Part shown: one piece after another, positions 1-7,800 of the stretch | How the letters are laid out: each line of letters starts with the position of its first letter | Numbering within the stretch: the first letter of the stretch is position 1 | Assembly: GCF_001884735.1 (NCBI RefSeq) | Contig: NZ_MJAP01000038.1 | Coordinates: 1 to 43,715 of the forward strand | Source of the DNA: Natronohydrobacter thiooxidans | Lineage (GTDB): Bacteria; Pseudomonadota; Alphaproteobacteria; Rhodobacterales; Rhodobacteraceae | DNA length: 43,715 bases | Direction: 5' to 3' | The notes under the pieces: generated by a model | What the model saw: the letters and a program-made list of their open reading frames with translations, nothing else | What the model was told of the DNA's origin: nothing | The model's database searches: none | Position numbers and translations under genes: made by a program

Positions 1-1
1 C

Positions 2-379
2 GGCGTCGAGGATTTTCAGGAAATCCGGATCCGGCATTCGAAATACGCGGCCTCCCGCTTTGCCCATGAGGCGGCCCCGGCGCTGACGCGGTTTGCGAAT
101 TCCTCGCCGCAGGGCTTCGTGAACGGCATCAAGGCCGCACGGCAGCAGATCGTGGCGCGGACCGACGAGGATCGCGCGGACTTCCTGCGCAAACGCGGCT
201 TCTCGAAGGCGGAGTCGGGTAAGATCATCGAGAAGGTGCTGATGGAGTCAAATCGCCAGCCCGAGACCGTTTTCGATTTTGTTCAGGGCATTACACGGCT
301 TGCGCGTGACAAGACCCAGCAGGATGCGCGTCTGGACATGGAAGGGCGCGCCAAGAAGCTCCTCGACCGGGTCGGCTGA
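2..379 (+). CDS. DUF932-family plasmid/phage-like protein, C-terminal part
   Basis: The reading frame is open from the left edge, so only the last 125 residues are present. They match my memory of the C-terminal part of DUF932 (phage/plasmid-like TIGR03299) proteins, including a HSKYAASRF-type stretch and the ending GRAKKLLDRVG. The family is common on alphaproteobacterial plasmids near strawberry-notch helicases, and its function is not established. An internal GTG at 119 could be mistaken for the start, but coding character continues upstream to the edge. A perfect GC-rich hairpin follows the stop. The family call is from recall only. Confidence 0.65.
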   Translation, partial: GVEDFQEIRIRHSKYAASRFAHEAAPALTRFANSSPQGFVNGIKAARQQIVARTDEDRADFLRKRGFSKAESGKIIEKVLMESNRQPETVFDFVQGITRLARDKTQQDARLDMEGRAKKLLDRVG

Positions 380-386
380 TATGACT

Positions 387-409
387 TGGGGCGCCTTGAT
401 GGCGCCCCA
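387..409 (+). terminator. Hairpin terminator after the DUF932 gene
   Basis: A perfect 9-bp inverted repeat (TGGGGCGCC / GGCGCCCCA) with a 5-nt loop starts 7 bases after the stop codon. No T-run follows, so it may act as a Rho-assisted end or an RNA 3' stabilizer. The next gene converges on it from the other strand, so it could serve both. Confidence 0.55.
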
Positions 410-435
410 CTGAAATCGTCGTGAACAGCCCAAAC

Positions 436-960
436 CTACCGGACCGCAGATCTCATTCGATCCATTTCCCTTTCAATTATTGCAGCGCAGTCTTGAACCG
501 CGTCCTCGGCCGTATCCACGATCACTCGGCTGCCTTGCCACGGCTCAAATACTCGATTGCATACCGCTTGCCAGTCAGGAACCACCAGGTCGTCAATGTC
601 ACTTGTGCGGTTCTCGACTCTCTTCTTGTGGAGGGCCTTATTTGAGCAGATCACCTCCACGTTCAAAAGCTGAGCAGCGCCGGCAGCGGCAGTTTTGATC
701 CATAGGTCTCGTGACATGTCAATTGGATTGACGGTGTCTGCTATGACATCGAACCCGAGTAGCAGATTGTCTTTCGCGATAGATGAGATTGCCAGATAGC
801 CTGCATCCTCTGCAGGGTGGATCTTCAGGACACTCCCTTTCAAGGCGGCTTCCACAGAATCCACGCGAAGATGGATGGCCTGAGTGCGCGCCGCCAGCTC
901 TTTTGCCAATGTTGTTTTGCCGACACCAGGAAGGCCGGAAAGTGAAACCAATATTGCCAT
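436..960 (-). CDS. P-loop AAA-type small-molecule kinase (AAA_33/zeta-like)
   Basis: This 174-aa protein begins MAILVSLSGLPGVGKTT, so the Walker A motif GLPGVGKT sits at residues 9-16. A VDS segment near residue 33 and an IADTVNP segment around 93-99 fit the nucleotide-kinase fold used by chloramphenicol phosphotransferase- and zeta-toxin-like kinases. Such proteins phosphorylate a small substrate with ATP; the substrate cannot be read from the sequence. No antitoxin-like partner lies next to it, so I do not call it a toxin. It is encoded opposite to the flanking plasmid genes, and its stop faces the DUF932 terminator. It may be a small acquired cargo gene. Confidence 0.7.
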   Translation of the reverse strand: MAILVSLSGLPGVGKTTLAKELAARTQAIHLRVDSVEAALKGSVLKIHPAEDAGYLAISSIAKDNLLLGFDVIADTVNPIDMSRDLWIKTAAAGAAQLLNVEVICSNKALHKKRVENRTSDIDDLVVPDWQAVCNRVFEPWQGSRVIVDTAEDAVQDCAAIIEREMDRMRSAVR

Positions 961-1131
961 CTCATAAGTCTATCAATTGAGATTCCACTTTGCCACACGA
1001 ACGGCAGCGAAGTCCCGCATTTCCAACGTAGGCCTTCATCACCCGTCGCCCCTTCGAGGAAGAGGGCGGCGGTTTGGTCTTTGACGGTGAAGCGGGGAGA
1101 GTGGCTTCCTGCGCCGTCGGAGATCTGAGCC

Positions 1132-1650
1132 ATGTTCGACCTGTCCCTGCCCATCCAACCCTCCATCCGTCCAAGCGGCCACACGCCACACTGTCTGCAT
1201 GGCGCCGCTGATCCCAACCGCCCCTTCGCCCTGACGGTTCCGAACCCCTTGCCTGCTGCGCAGATGTCGGGCCTTTCCGCACCAATGGTTCTCGCGCGCT
1301 TCGCCACGCTGCCCGATGCCATGCAGGGCGCGATTGACCATGCCGAGGGCATCGCCCCCGATGCAGCCCCGCAGATGATCGCCATTCTGGACCGTGACGA
1401 CCGTCTCGTGCTCGCGGGTGCGGCCAGCGACTTTGCAGTGGCCTGGTGCCATCCGGTGACCAGCGCCGCCGAGGCGCGCTCCGTGGTGCATGGGGCAAGC
1501 CAGCTGCGCGCGCAGGCGGGCCGGGCGCAGGACTGGCGCGAGCCCGATCTGGCACAGCGCTTGCGCCAGCGTGCCGATCTTCTGGATGCGCGGCTGGTCG
1601 ACCCGCTCTGGCGCGGATTTGCCGCTCGCGCGCTGCAGATCGCTGCGTGA
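1132..1650 (+). CDS. Plasmid hypothetical protein
   Basis: A 172-aa protein with no family I can name. ATG at 1132 is preceded by GGAGA 9-10 bases upstream. The sequence is rich in Ala and Arg, with an Ala-rich middle (about 60-110) and a C-terminal amphipathic helical stretch (about 120-165) containing REPDLAQRLRQRADLL. No signal peptide or membrane segment is visible. It is the first of four small same-strand genes (1132-3612) carrying typical plasmid backbone hypotheticals, so it is probably co-transcribed with them. An 84-aa spaced ATG further in is possible, but the RBS favours 1132. Confidence 0.6.
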   Translation: MFDLSLPIQPSIRPSGHTPHCLHGAADPNRPFALTVPNPLPAAQMSGLSAPMVLARFATLPDAMQGAIDHAEGIAPDAAPQMIAILDRDDRLVLAGAASDFAVAWCHPVTSAAEARSVVHGASQLRAQAGRAQDWREPDLAQRLRQRADLLDARLVDPLWRGFAARALQIAA

Positions 1651-1675
1651 AGAGGAAGAGGCGGGCAGGGCAGAA

Positions 1676-1720
1676 ATGCGCTTTGCGGGGGGAGAGGAAA
1701 GACCACCCGGCAAGGCGCAT
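1676..1720 (+). other. Intercistronic stem-loop
   Basis: ATGCGCTTTGC (1676-1686) pairs with GCAAGGCGCAT (1710-1720), with one G-T wobble, and the inner bases GGGG/CCACCC can extend the stem. It lies between two same-strand genes and just upstream of the AAGGAG ribosome site of the 1748 gene. It could stabilize mRNA or modulate translation; this is inference from structure only. Confidence 0.45.
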
Positions 1721-1747
1721 TCCCAAGCTCGTTTCAAGGAGAGACCC

Positions 1748-2266
1748 ATGCGCCAGACATCCCCCACATTGCCCGCGCCGCTGCGCCCGCCCAGCACGGA
1801 TTTTCAAAGGCTGCGGGCCCAGCATGCCGAGGATGAGGCGCGATTTTCAGCGCTGATGGCCGCCAACACTACCCGGCTCTATGATCATCTGACCCATGCC
1901 GGCATCACGCATGTCATGGTCAGTTTCCACTGTGATCATGACATCTGCCGGATCACAGACCTCACGGCCTGGTCGGATGATGTGGAACGTCCCTGTCCAG
2001 ATGTGGAAATCCCCTATGTTGCGCCAATCCCGCGCGCGCCTGCGCCGCGCAATCTGGCGCTCAGCGATGCAATTGCGCGGATAACCTGCGATCTGCTGCT
2101 CGATCTGCGCGCCTCATCCGATATGTCCACACCCGCTGATGGTCGCCTCTCGCTCGACGCCCGCGCCCGCGCGAACCTGCTCGAATACAATCCGCGCGGG
2201 GCTCTAGCACCTTCCGCTGCTCAGCGGCACTGCCGCGCCGCCTCCCCCGCGCGCGGGACATGGTGA
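1748..2266 (+). CDS. DUF6878-like plasmid protein
   Basis: A 172-aa protein. ATG at 1748 follows AAGGAGAGACCC, a strong ribosome site; the frame is open further upstream but without comparable signals. The centre (about residues 35-125, LYDHLTHAGITHVMVSF and the following acidic stretch, then a DAIARITCDLL helix) resembles DUF6878 proteins of alphaproteobacterial plasmids. The last 30 residues are Ala/Pro/Arg-rich and do not look like the usual tail, so the 3' end may have been altered by mutation. The stop overlaps the ATG of the next gene (ATGGTGA), which suggests translational coupling. The function of the family is unknown. Confidence 0.6.
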   Translation: MRQTSPTLPAPLRPPSTDFQRLRAQHAEDEARFSALMAANTTRLYDHLTHAGITHVMVSFHCDHDICRITDLTAWSDDVERPCPDVEIPYVAPIPRAPAPRNLALSDAIARITCDLLLDLRASSDMSTPADGRLSLDARARANLLEYNPRGALAPSAAQRHCRAASPARGTW

Positions 2267-2463
2267 TGGACCTGTTCTATCCCCGTCTCGGCGTGACCCC
2301 TCAGGACAGGCTTTGCACTGTGCTGCGCGCCGCGATCCGGGCGCTGCATCCCAGCCTGCGGCGCATGCGCGGATTGCGCGCCGCACGCCAGCGCTTTTAT
2401 CGCGCCATGCTGGCCAGTCACGCGAGGCTGCAGGCTGAGACCACGCCAGTGGGCGCGAACTGA
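2260..2463 (+). CDS. Small basic hypothetical protein
   Basis: A 67-aa, strongly basic protein (MVMDLFYPRLGVTPQDRL, then an Arg-rich helix RRMRGLRAARQRF). Its start overlaps the preceding stop by a few bases. A second in-frame ATG is at 2266. I recognize no family. Arginine-rich helices and plasmid context would fit a nucleic-acid-associated protein, but that is a guess. A T-tailed terminator follows about 40 bases downstream. Confidence 0.5.
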   Translation: MVMDLFYPRLGVTPQDRLCTVLRAAIRALHPSLRRMRGLRAARQRFYRAMLASHARLQAETTPVGAN

Positions 2464-2504
2464 CACCGACGCACCTTGATCATCGCAACCCACCACACCC
2501 TCAT

Positions 2505-2530
2505 GCCCGGCCATTGGTCGGGCCTTTTCT
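2505..2530 (+). terminator. Rho-independent terminator
   Basis: GCCCGGCC and GGTCGGGC pair over 8 bp, including one G-U wobble, around a 3-nt loop. They are followed by CTTTTCT. This ends the 1132-2463 gene group just before the 2544 start. Confidence 0.7.
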
Positions 2531-2543
2531 TATGGAGACCCCA

Positions 2544-2975
2544 ATGGCGGATTATTTCACCCGTTTCTCATGCCTTTTGGATGTCGGCACGCCCGACAAG
2601 GCCGCACGCGCCCTTGAGGCGTTCATGGCGCTGCGCAACGATGCCGATGCCGATGCCGATGCCGCGACCGAGGACCTGCATTGCGGCTTTGACCTGTCGA
2701 TCCAGAACGATCCTTCAGGTTCAACCCTCTGGATCCATGATGACGGGAATGGCGATACCGAGGCCGTCATTCGCTTCGTGCTGCGCCTTGCGGAAGAACT
2801 CGACCTCACCGGCCTCTGGGGGTTCAGCTACGCCCTGACCTGTTCCCGTCCGCGCATTGAGGCCTTCGGCGGTGGCGCGCATGTGCTCGACCTTGGCGCG
2901 CGCAGATTGATCGGCGCGACCAGCAGCCAGGACTGGCTCGTCGATGCGCTGAACGGGGAGGACGCACATGCCTGA
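2544..2975 (+). CDS. Hypothetical acidic plasmid protein
   Basis: A 143-aa protein beginning MADYFTRFSCLLDVGTP. The ATG at 2544 is chosen because GGAG lies 7 bases upstream; upstream in-frame starts at 2514 and 2532 overlap the terminator or the RBS. Residues about 33-40 are an Asp-Ala run (DADADADA) encoded by four copies of GATGCC at 2641-2664. The rest contains SGSTLWIHDDGNGDTEAV and a C-terminal TSSQDWLVDAL. I recall similar proteins next to the following gene on Rhodobacterales plasmids, but no function is known. Its stop overlaps the next start by 8 bases, so the two are translationally coupled. Confidence 0.6.
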   Translation: MADYFTRFSCLLDVGTPDKAARALEAFMALRNDADADADAATEDLHCGFDLSIQNDPSGSTLWIHDDGNGDTEAVIRFVLRLAEELDLTGLWGFSYALTCSRPRIEAFGGGAHVLDLGARRLIGATSSQDWLVDALNGEDAHA

Positions 2976-3612
2976 GGTCATCTGCACCACAGTCTACCAG
3001 TTCCCCGAGCTCTCGGATGCCGCCAAGGACAAGGCGCGCAGCTGGTATCGCGATCTCGGCCCCCACGACGACTGGTGGGACGCGGTCTATGAGGATTTTG
3101 AGCGCATCTGCGACATCCTCGGCATCTGTCTCAAAACCACGCCCGTACGCCTGATGGGCGGCGGCACGCGTCAAAAGCCCTGCATCTGGTTCTCCGGGTT
3201 CTGGAGCCAGGGGGATGGGGCCTGTCTGGAAGGATACTGGTCCCACGCCAAGGGTGCGACCGTGCGCATCCGGGACTACGCGCCCACGGACGCGACGCTG
3301 CACAGCATCGCGGACCGGCTGCAGGCCATCCAGCGGCGCAACTTCTACCAGCTTGCTGCCGAGGTCAGCCACCGGGGCCGCTATTTTCACGAGTACACCA
3401 TGTCGGTGGACGTCACCCGCGACAGCCCGACCTGGCAACCGCCCACTGAGGATGCGGAAGAAATCGTGACGGAGGCGATCCGCGATCTGGCCCGGTGGCT
3501 GTACCGCCAGCTTGAGGCGGAATACCACCACCTGACCTCCGACGAGGTCATTGAGGACGGCATCATCGCCAATGAATACACCTTCACCGAAGCAGGGCGG
3601 CGGTTCGGGTGA
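2968..3612 (+). CDS. Conserved plasmid protein, sometimes labelled 'antitoxin of TA stability system'
   Basis: A 214-aa cytosolic protein starting MPEVICTTVYQFPELSD. It is rich in aromatic residues (DDWWDAVYEDFERICDILG, IWFSGFWSQGDG, RRNFYQLAAEV) and ends ANEYTFTEAGRRFG. Closely similar proteins on Rhodobacterales plasmids carry an automatic 'antitoxin of toxin-antitoxin stability system' label. I see no antitoxin DNA-binding motif, so that label is weak. It overlaps the upstream 143-aa gene by 8 bases and is followed by the real toxin-antitoxin pair 80 bases away. The conserved Trp and acidic patches suggest a ligand- or protein-binding role; function unknown. Confidence 0.6.
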   Translation: MPEVICTTVYQFPELSDAAKDKARSWYRDLGPHDDWWDAVYEDFERICDILGICLKTTPVRLMGGGTRQKPCIWFSGFWSQGDGACLEGYWSHAKGATVRIRDYAPTDATLHSIADRLQAIQRRNFYQLAAEVSHRGRYFHEYTMSVDVTRDSPTWQPPTEDAEEIVTEAIRDLARWLYRQLEAEYHHLTSDEVIEDGIIANEYTFTEAGRRFG

Positions 3613-3638
3613 CGCATTCTCGGGCGCAACCCATCTCT

Positions 3639-3671
3639 TGCAGAATATCCAGAATGTATGTATATTCTGCA
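3639..3671 (+). promoter_or_regulatory. Operator palindrome of the toxin-antitoxin operon
   Basis: TGCAGAATAT (3639-3648) and ATATTCTGCA (3662-3671) form a perfect 10-bp inverted repeat with a 13-base centre that itself holds a second AGAAT half-site. It ends 18 bases before the antitoxin ATG at 3690, in AT-rich DNA that also contains TATA-like -10 sequence. Phd/YefM antitoxins autorepress by binding such palindromes, so this is the likely autoregulatory site. Confidence 0.7.
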
Positions 3672-3689
3672 CAAATGGAGATACAGATC

Positions 3690-3944
3690 ATGCATGAGCT
3701 TCCCGAGTTCAAGGCGGCCGACCTGACGCGTCACACAAGTGACCTGTTTGATGCGGCCATTCGCTCGCCGATCGCGATCACCAAGCATCGCAAGCCGAAG
3801 TTCGTGTTGATGAGCATGGACCAGTACCAGCAACTCGCGCGGGGGGCCACGCAGCAGGCTCACATGATCGATGAGATGCCCGAGGATCTCAAGGCGCTGA
3901 TGATAGGAGGGCTTGAGCGGGACTTGACGCGGGCGGATGACTAA
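3690..3944 (+). CDS. Phd/YefM-type antitoxin
   Basis: An 84-aa protein starting MHELPEFKAADLTRHTSDLF. The core HTSDLFDAAIRSPIAITKHRKPKFVLMS is the N-terminal DNA-binding fold of Phd/YefM antitoxins. The acidic, Met-rich C-terminus (DEMPEDLKALMIGGLERDL) would wrap the toxin. ATG at 3690 is preferred over 3675 because GGAG lies 9 bases upstream of it. A perfect operator palindrome lies directly upstream. The stop overlaps the toxin start by 8 bases. Known role of the family: neutralizes the toxin and represses the operon, with co-repression by the complex, stabilizing plasmids by post-segregational killing. Confidence 0.8.
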   Translation: MHELPEFKAADLTRHTSDLFDAAIRSPIAITKHRKPKFVLMSMDQYQQLARGATQQAHMIDEMPEDLKALMIGGLERDLTRADD

Positions 3945-4353
3945 GCCTGCTGCTGGAGAGGTTTTCCGCTACCCGTTTCTGTGGAAACGCGAACAAATGG
4001 CGGGCGAGACCGAGGGCCGCAAGACGCGGCCTGTCTGTATCGCCGTCACTGTTGCCAAGTCCGATAGCGAGACTGTGGTGTTCATCCTGCCGATCACCAC
4101 GCAGCCGCCCTTGGCCTCGCGCAAGTTTATAGAGGTGCCACAGATCGAGTCGCAGCGCGTGGGGTTGGAAACCCATGTCCGCAAATGGGTCATGCTGGAC
4201 GAGATCAACACCGATATTCTGGAGCGGTCCTATGTCTGGGAGGACCGCACGCCCATCGGCACGTTCAGTTCCGTCTTCACGTCCAGGATCCAGTCCAGCC
4301 TGATCGCGCTTGCCCGGTCGGGCGGGGCATCGGTGGTTGATCGGCTGAAGTGA
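3937..4353 (+). CDS. PemK/MazF-like toxin
   Basis: A 138-aa protein. The opening GEVFRYPFLWKREQ, then GRKTRPVCIAV, VFILPITTQPP and HVRKWVMLDEINTD, match the beta-barrel order of PemK/MazF-type toxins: an N-terminal G-D/E-V-x-x-Y/F start, an R/K-P-x-x-I/V strand and a later P-I-T-S/T strand. Those toxins cleave RNA. The gene overlaps the antitoxin by 8 bases, as in most type II pairs. Phd is often paired with Doc, but here the second gene lacks the Fic motif, so this is a mixed Phd-PemK arrangement. The family assignment is by motif reading only. Confidence 0.65.
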   Translation: MTKPAAGEVFRYPFLWKREQMAGETEGRKTRPVCIAVTVAKSDSETVVFILPITTQPPLASRKFIEVPQIESQRVGLETHVRKWVMLDEINTDILERSYVWEDRTPIGTFSSVFTSRIQSSLIALARSGGASVVDRLK

Positions 4354-4381
4354 TCTCGATCACCGCAGGGTCCGCCCAACC

Positions 4382-4678
4382 TCACCTGTTCCCGTCGATC
4401 CATTTCGACATCAGCCCCTTGTCGCGAAAGCACTCATCCGGGACGGCGCGGCGTTTGATCCGGGCGAGTTTCTCGGCGAAGGCTACCTGCCTGGATGTCG
4501 GCAACCGGTCCATGTCTGATGCCGGTTTCAACCGGGCCTGTGTCTCGATCCAGACGCTGAGCGCGCGCCGGTCTTGCTGGACCTCCCATGGCAGAAGCGT
4601 CTGGTTGCGCAGGGCGAGCGACCGCGCATAGGCGATCTGCTTGGGCGTGGCGGGCAGGGCGAATGTGGTCTCTTCCAT
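4382..4678 (-). CDS. Small SOS-regulated protein with an internal tandem duplication
   Basis: A 98-aa protein from ATG at 4678, which has AGGGAG 9 bases upstream; an earlier ATG at 4711 lies right inside the -10 box and is not a credible start. The protein is two copies of one motif of about 35 residues: copy 1 ATPKQIAYARSLALRNQ...DRRALSVWIE (about 9-45) and copy 2 PTSRQVAFAEKLARIKR...DKGLMSKWID (about 60-95). Each has the pattern T-x-x-Q-hydrophobic-A-x-A-x-x-L-A and ends S-x-W-I-D/E. I recognize similar short repeats as tails of plasmid proteins but know no function. Its promoter carries a LexA box, and the gene is divergent from the large helicase. Confidence 0.65.
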   Translation of the reverse strand: MEETTFALPATPKQIAYARSLALRNQTLLPWEVQQDRRALSVWIETQARLKPASDMDRLPTSRQVAFAEKLARIKRRAVPDECFRDKGLMSKWIDGNR

Positions 4679-4709
4679 CGGGGCGGTCTCCCTCTCTGGC
4701 GTGTCTTTC

Positions 4710-4738
4710 ATTATAGAACATAAAGCGAACAAATGCAA
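4710..4738 (-). promoter_or_regulatory. Sigma-70 promoter with an alphaproteobacterial LexA box
   Basis: Read on the minus strand: a -35 box TTGCAT (4733-4738), exactly 17 bases, then a perfect -10 box TATAAT (4710-4715). The spacer contains GTTC-N7-GTTC (4716-4730), the LexA-binding consensus established for alphaproteobacteria such as Rhodobacter. A repressor there would block RNA polymerase, so the 4678 gene should be induced by DNA damage. Confidence 0.75.
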
Positions 4739-4789
4739 GTCAGACGTCACAATCACAGGGGTTTTGAGAGCTTGAGGGGGGCTGGGAAA

Positions 4790-4833
4790 GATCAGGCCTG
4801 AGGGTGCCCGAGAGAGGGTGTCCGGGCCTGATC
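4790..4833 (+). promoter_or_regulatory. Inverted and direct repeats in the helicase leader
   Basis: GATCAGGCC (4790-4798) and GGCCTGATC (4825-4833) are a perfect 9-bp inverted repeat. The 26-base centre holds two direct copies of GAGGGTGYCCG (4800-4810 and 4814-4824). It lies 25 bases before the helicase ATG and could be an operator or an mRNA leader hairpin. Confidence 0.45.
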
Positions 4834-4858
4834 CTGTCCCTCATTCCGGAGTTTCCCG

Positions 4859-7800
4859 ATGACCCATCTCGCCCCTTTTGTTCAGCCGCGCGCGCTTGCG
4901 CCTGTTGTCCCCATCCCGTCCCCCGATACGACCGCTGCGGTCTTGAGCGTGGCCGAGGCGCTGCAGCCTGATCTGGCGCAAGGCTTCCAGATCGACGCGC
5001 TGCGCCTGCGCGTTGAGATGGAACGCGCCTTTGGCGGCTCCGATGCCGACGGCGCCTGGGATTGGAAGCTTGCCTATGAGGCGGGCGAGGTGGCGCTCGT
5101 CCTCTTCCTGCGCAAATTCGGCCGCGCGCTGCTGGCCCGGGCAGGATCACCCGGCGCACTCTTGCCGATCCTTGCCAAGGTGGCGGGGCTCTTGCCCACG
5201 CATACCCGCCGCTCGGAGGAGATGGAGCGCTTCCAGCAATTCAGCACACCGCTGCCTATGGGGCTCGCAGCGCTGGCTGCGGCACAGATCACCGCGCGCG
5301 ATCTGGTGCTCGAGCCTTCCGCCGGGACCGGGCTTCTGGCGATCCTCGCCGAGATCGCCGGCGGCAGTCTCGCGCTGAACGAGTTGGCCGACACCCGCGC
5401 GGATCTTCTGCGGCGTCTGTTTCCGGGGCGCCCCGTCACCAGTTTCGACGCCGCGCAGACCGATGATCATCTGGACGCAGGCCTGCGCCCGAGCGTCATC
5501 CTGATGAACCCGCCGTTCTCGGCCATGGCCAATGTCGATGGCCGCAGCACAGACGCGACAGCGCGGCACCTGCGCTCGGCGCTTGCCCGGCTCGCCCCCG
5601 GCGGTCGTCTGGTCACCATCACCGGTGCCGGTTTCGCGCCGGATGCCCCCGCCTGGGCCGAGACCTTTGCCCGCCTGACCGCGTCCGCGAATCTGGTCTT
5701 CACTGGCGCTGTGTCCGGTGCAGCGTTTGCCAAACACGGCACCAGCTTCGAGACGCGGATCTCTGTCTTCGACAAATGCCGCGATGGCGAGCCGGGCGGC
5801 ATTACCGCCGATCCGGCGCGCCCGACCTCGCCGGATGTGGCCAGCCTGCTGTCGCTGATCACCACCCATGTCCCTCCGCGCCTCGAGTTGGCGCAGGTCG
5901 CACCAGCCGGGCATGGCCCCACTTCCCCCTTCCCGGGAAATCCTACCCGCGCCGCGCGCGCCGCCATCAGCTCATCGCGCACCACGCCAGCAACACCCCC
6001 CACCAACACCTCCGCGCAGATCGAGGCCACAGACCTCGCTTACAGCCTGCGCGATGCAACCGAGGATGATACCAGCGCGTGCCTTTCCGACGCGATCTAC
6101 GAGACCTTCCGCCTGCAAGCGATCGACATCCCCGGCGCGGCCCCACACCCGACCAAGTTGGTGCAGTCGGCGGCCATGGCCTCGGTCGCGCCTCCGAAAC
6201 CCAGCTACCGTCCGAAACTCCCCGCCGCCGTCCTGCGGGACGGCTTGCTCTCCGACGCGCAGCTCGAGACCGTAATCTACGCGGGCGAGGCGCATGGCGC
6301 GTATCTCGCGGGGTCCTGGACCGTCGATGAAACCGGCGACATGGTTTCGGCGGCGCCTGACGATGCCGCTGACGCCATCCGCTTCCGCCGTGGGTTCTTC
6401 CTCGGCGATGGCACAGGCGCGGGCAAGGGCCGCCAGTCGGCCGGAATTGTGCTCGACAACTGGGCTCAGGGTCGGCGCAAGGCGCTCTGGATTTCCAAAA
6501 GTGACAAGTTGTTGGAAGACGCGCAGCGCGACTGGTCGGCCCTTGGCCAGGAACGCTTGCTGGTCACGCCGCTGTCGCGCTTTGCCCAAGGCAAGGACAT
6601 TCCGCTCACGGAAGGCATCTTGTTCACCACCTATGCGACACTGCGCTCCGAAGAGCGCGGCGCGAAAAAGTCCCGCGTCGATCAGATCGTCGACTGGCTG
6701 GGTGCCGACTTCGACGGGGTGATCCTGTTCGATGAAAGTCATGCCATGGCCAATGCCGCCGGATCGAAGGGCGAACGCGGCGACACCGAGGCCTCGCAGC
6801 AGGGCAGGGCGGGCCTGCGTCTCCAGCACAAGCTGCCCAATGCTCGCGTGGTCTATGTCTCGGCCACGGGCGCGACCTCGGTTCATAACCTCGCCTATGC
6901 GCAGCGGCTTGGGCTCTGGGGCGGCGGGCCCTCTGCTTGCGCTCCGGGCGTTCAGGATTGGCAAAGCTCCACTGGAGCTTCGCCTGCCCCTTTGGGGCAC
7001 CATCCTTCACTCCCCTTCGCGACACGGGCGGAATTTGTGCAAGCTATCGAAGCCGGTGGCGTCGCCGCGATGGAGGTCTTGGCCCGAGACCTGCGCTCCC
7101 TCGGCCTCTACACTGCCCGCTCGCTGTCCTATGACGGCGTCGAATACGAGATGCTCGAGCACGCGCTGACGGCCGAGCAGCGCGGCATCTATGATGCCTA
7201 TGCCGGGGCCTTCGCCATCATTCACAACAACCTCGCCGCCGCGCTGGAAGCCGCCAACATCACTGGCCCGGCCAGTTCGACAGGCTCAGGCGGCACGCTG
7301 AACCGCCAAGCCAAATCCGCTGCCCGCTCGGCGTTTGAATCCGCCAAGCAGCGCTTCTTCGGCCATCTGCTCACCTCGATGAAAACCCCCACCCTGATTT
7401 CCAGCATCGAGACCGATCTGGCCGCAGGCCATGCAGCCGTCATCCAGATCGTCTCGACGGGCGAGGCGCTGATGGAACGCCGCTTGTCGGATATCCCGAC
7501 CGAGGAGTGGAACGACATCCGTGTCGACATCACCCCGCGCGAGTACGTCCTGGATTACCTCGCCCATTCCTTCCCGGTGCAGCTGTTTGAGCCTTTCACG
7601 GACAGCGAGGGCAACCTGTCCTCGCGCCCGGTCACGCGCGATGGTCAGCCGGTCGAATGCCGCGAGGCAGTGCGCCGCCGTGATGCGCTGATCGAGCATC
7701 TGGCGAGCCTGCCGCCTGTGCCCGGGGCGCTTGATCAGATCGTCCAGCGCTTTGGGACCGATCTGGTGGCCGAGGTCACGGGCCGGTCGCGCCGCATCGT

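Noticed and set aside
962..1825. Long minus-strand frames opposite the 1132 and 1748 genes
   Set aside because: Arg/Pro/Ala-rich shadow composition typical of antisense frames in GC-rich DNA.
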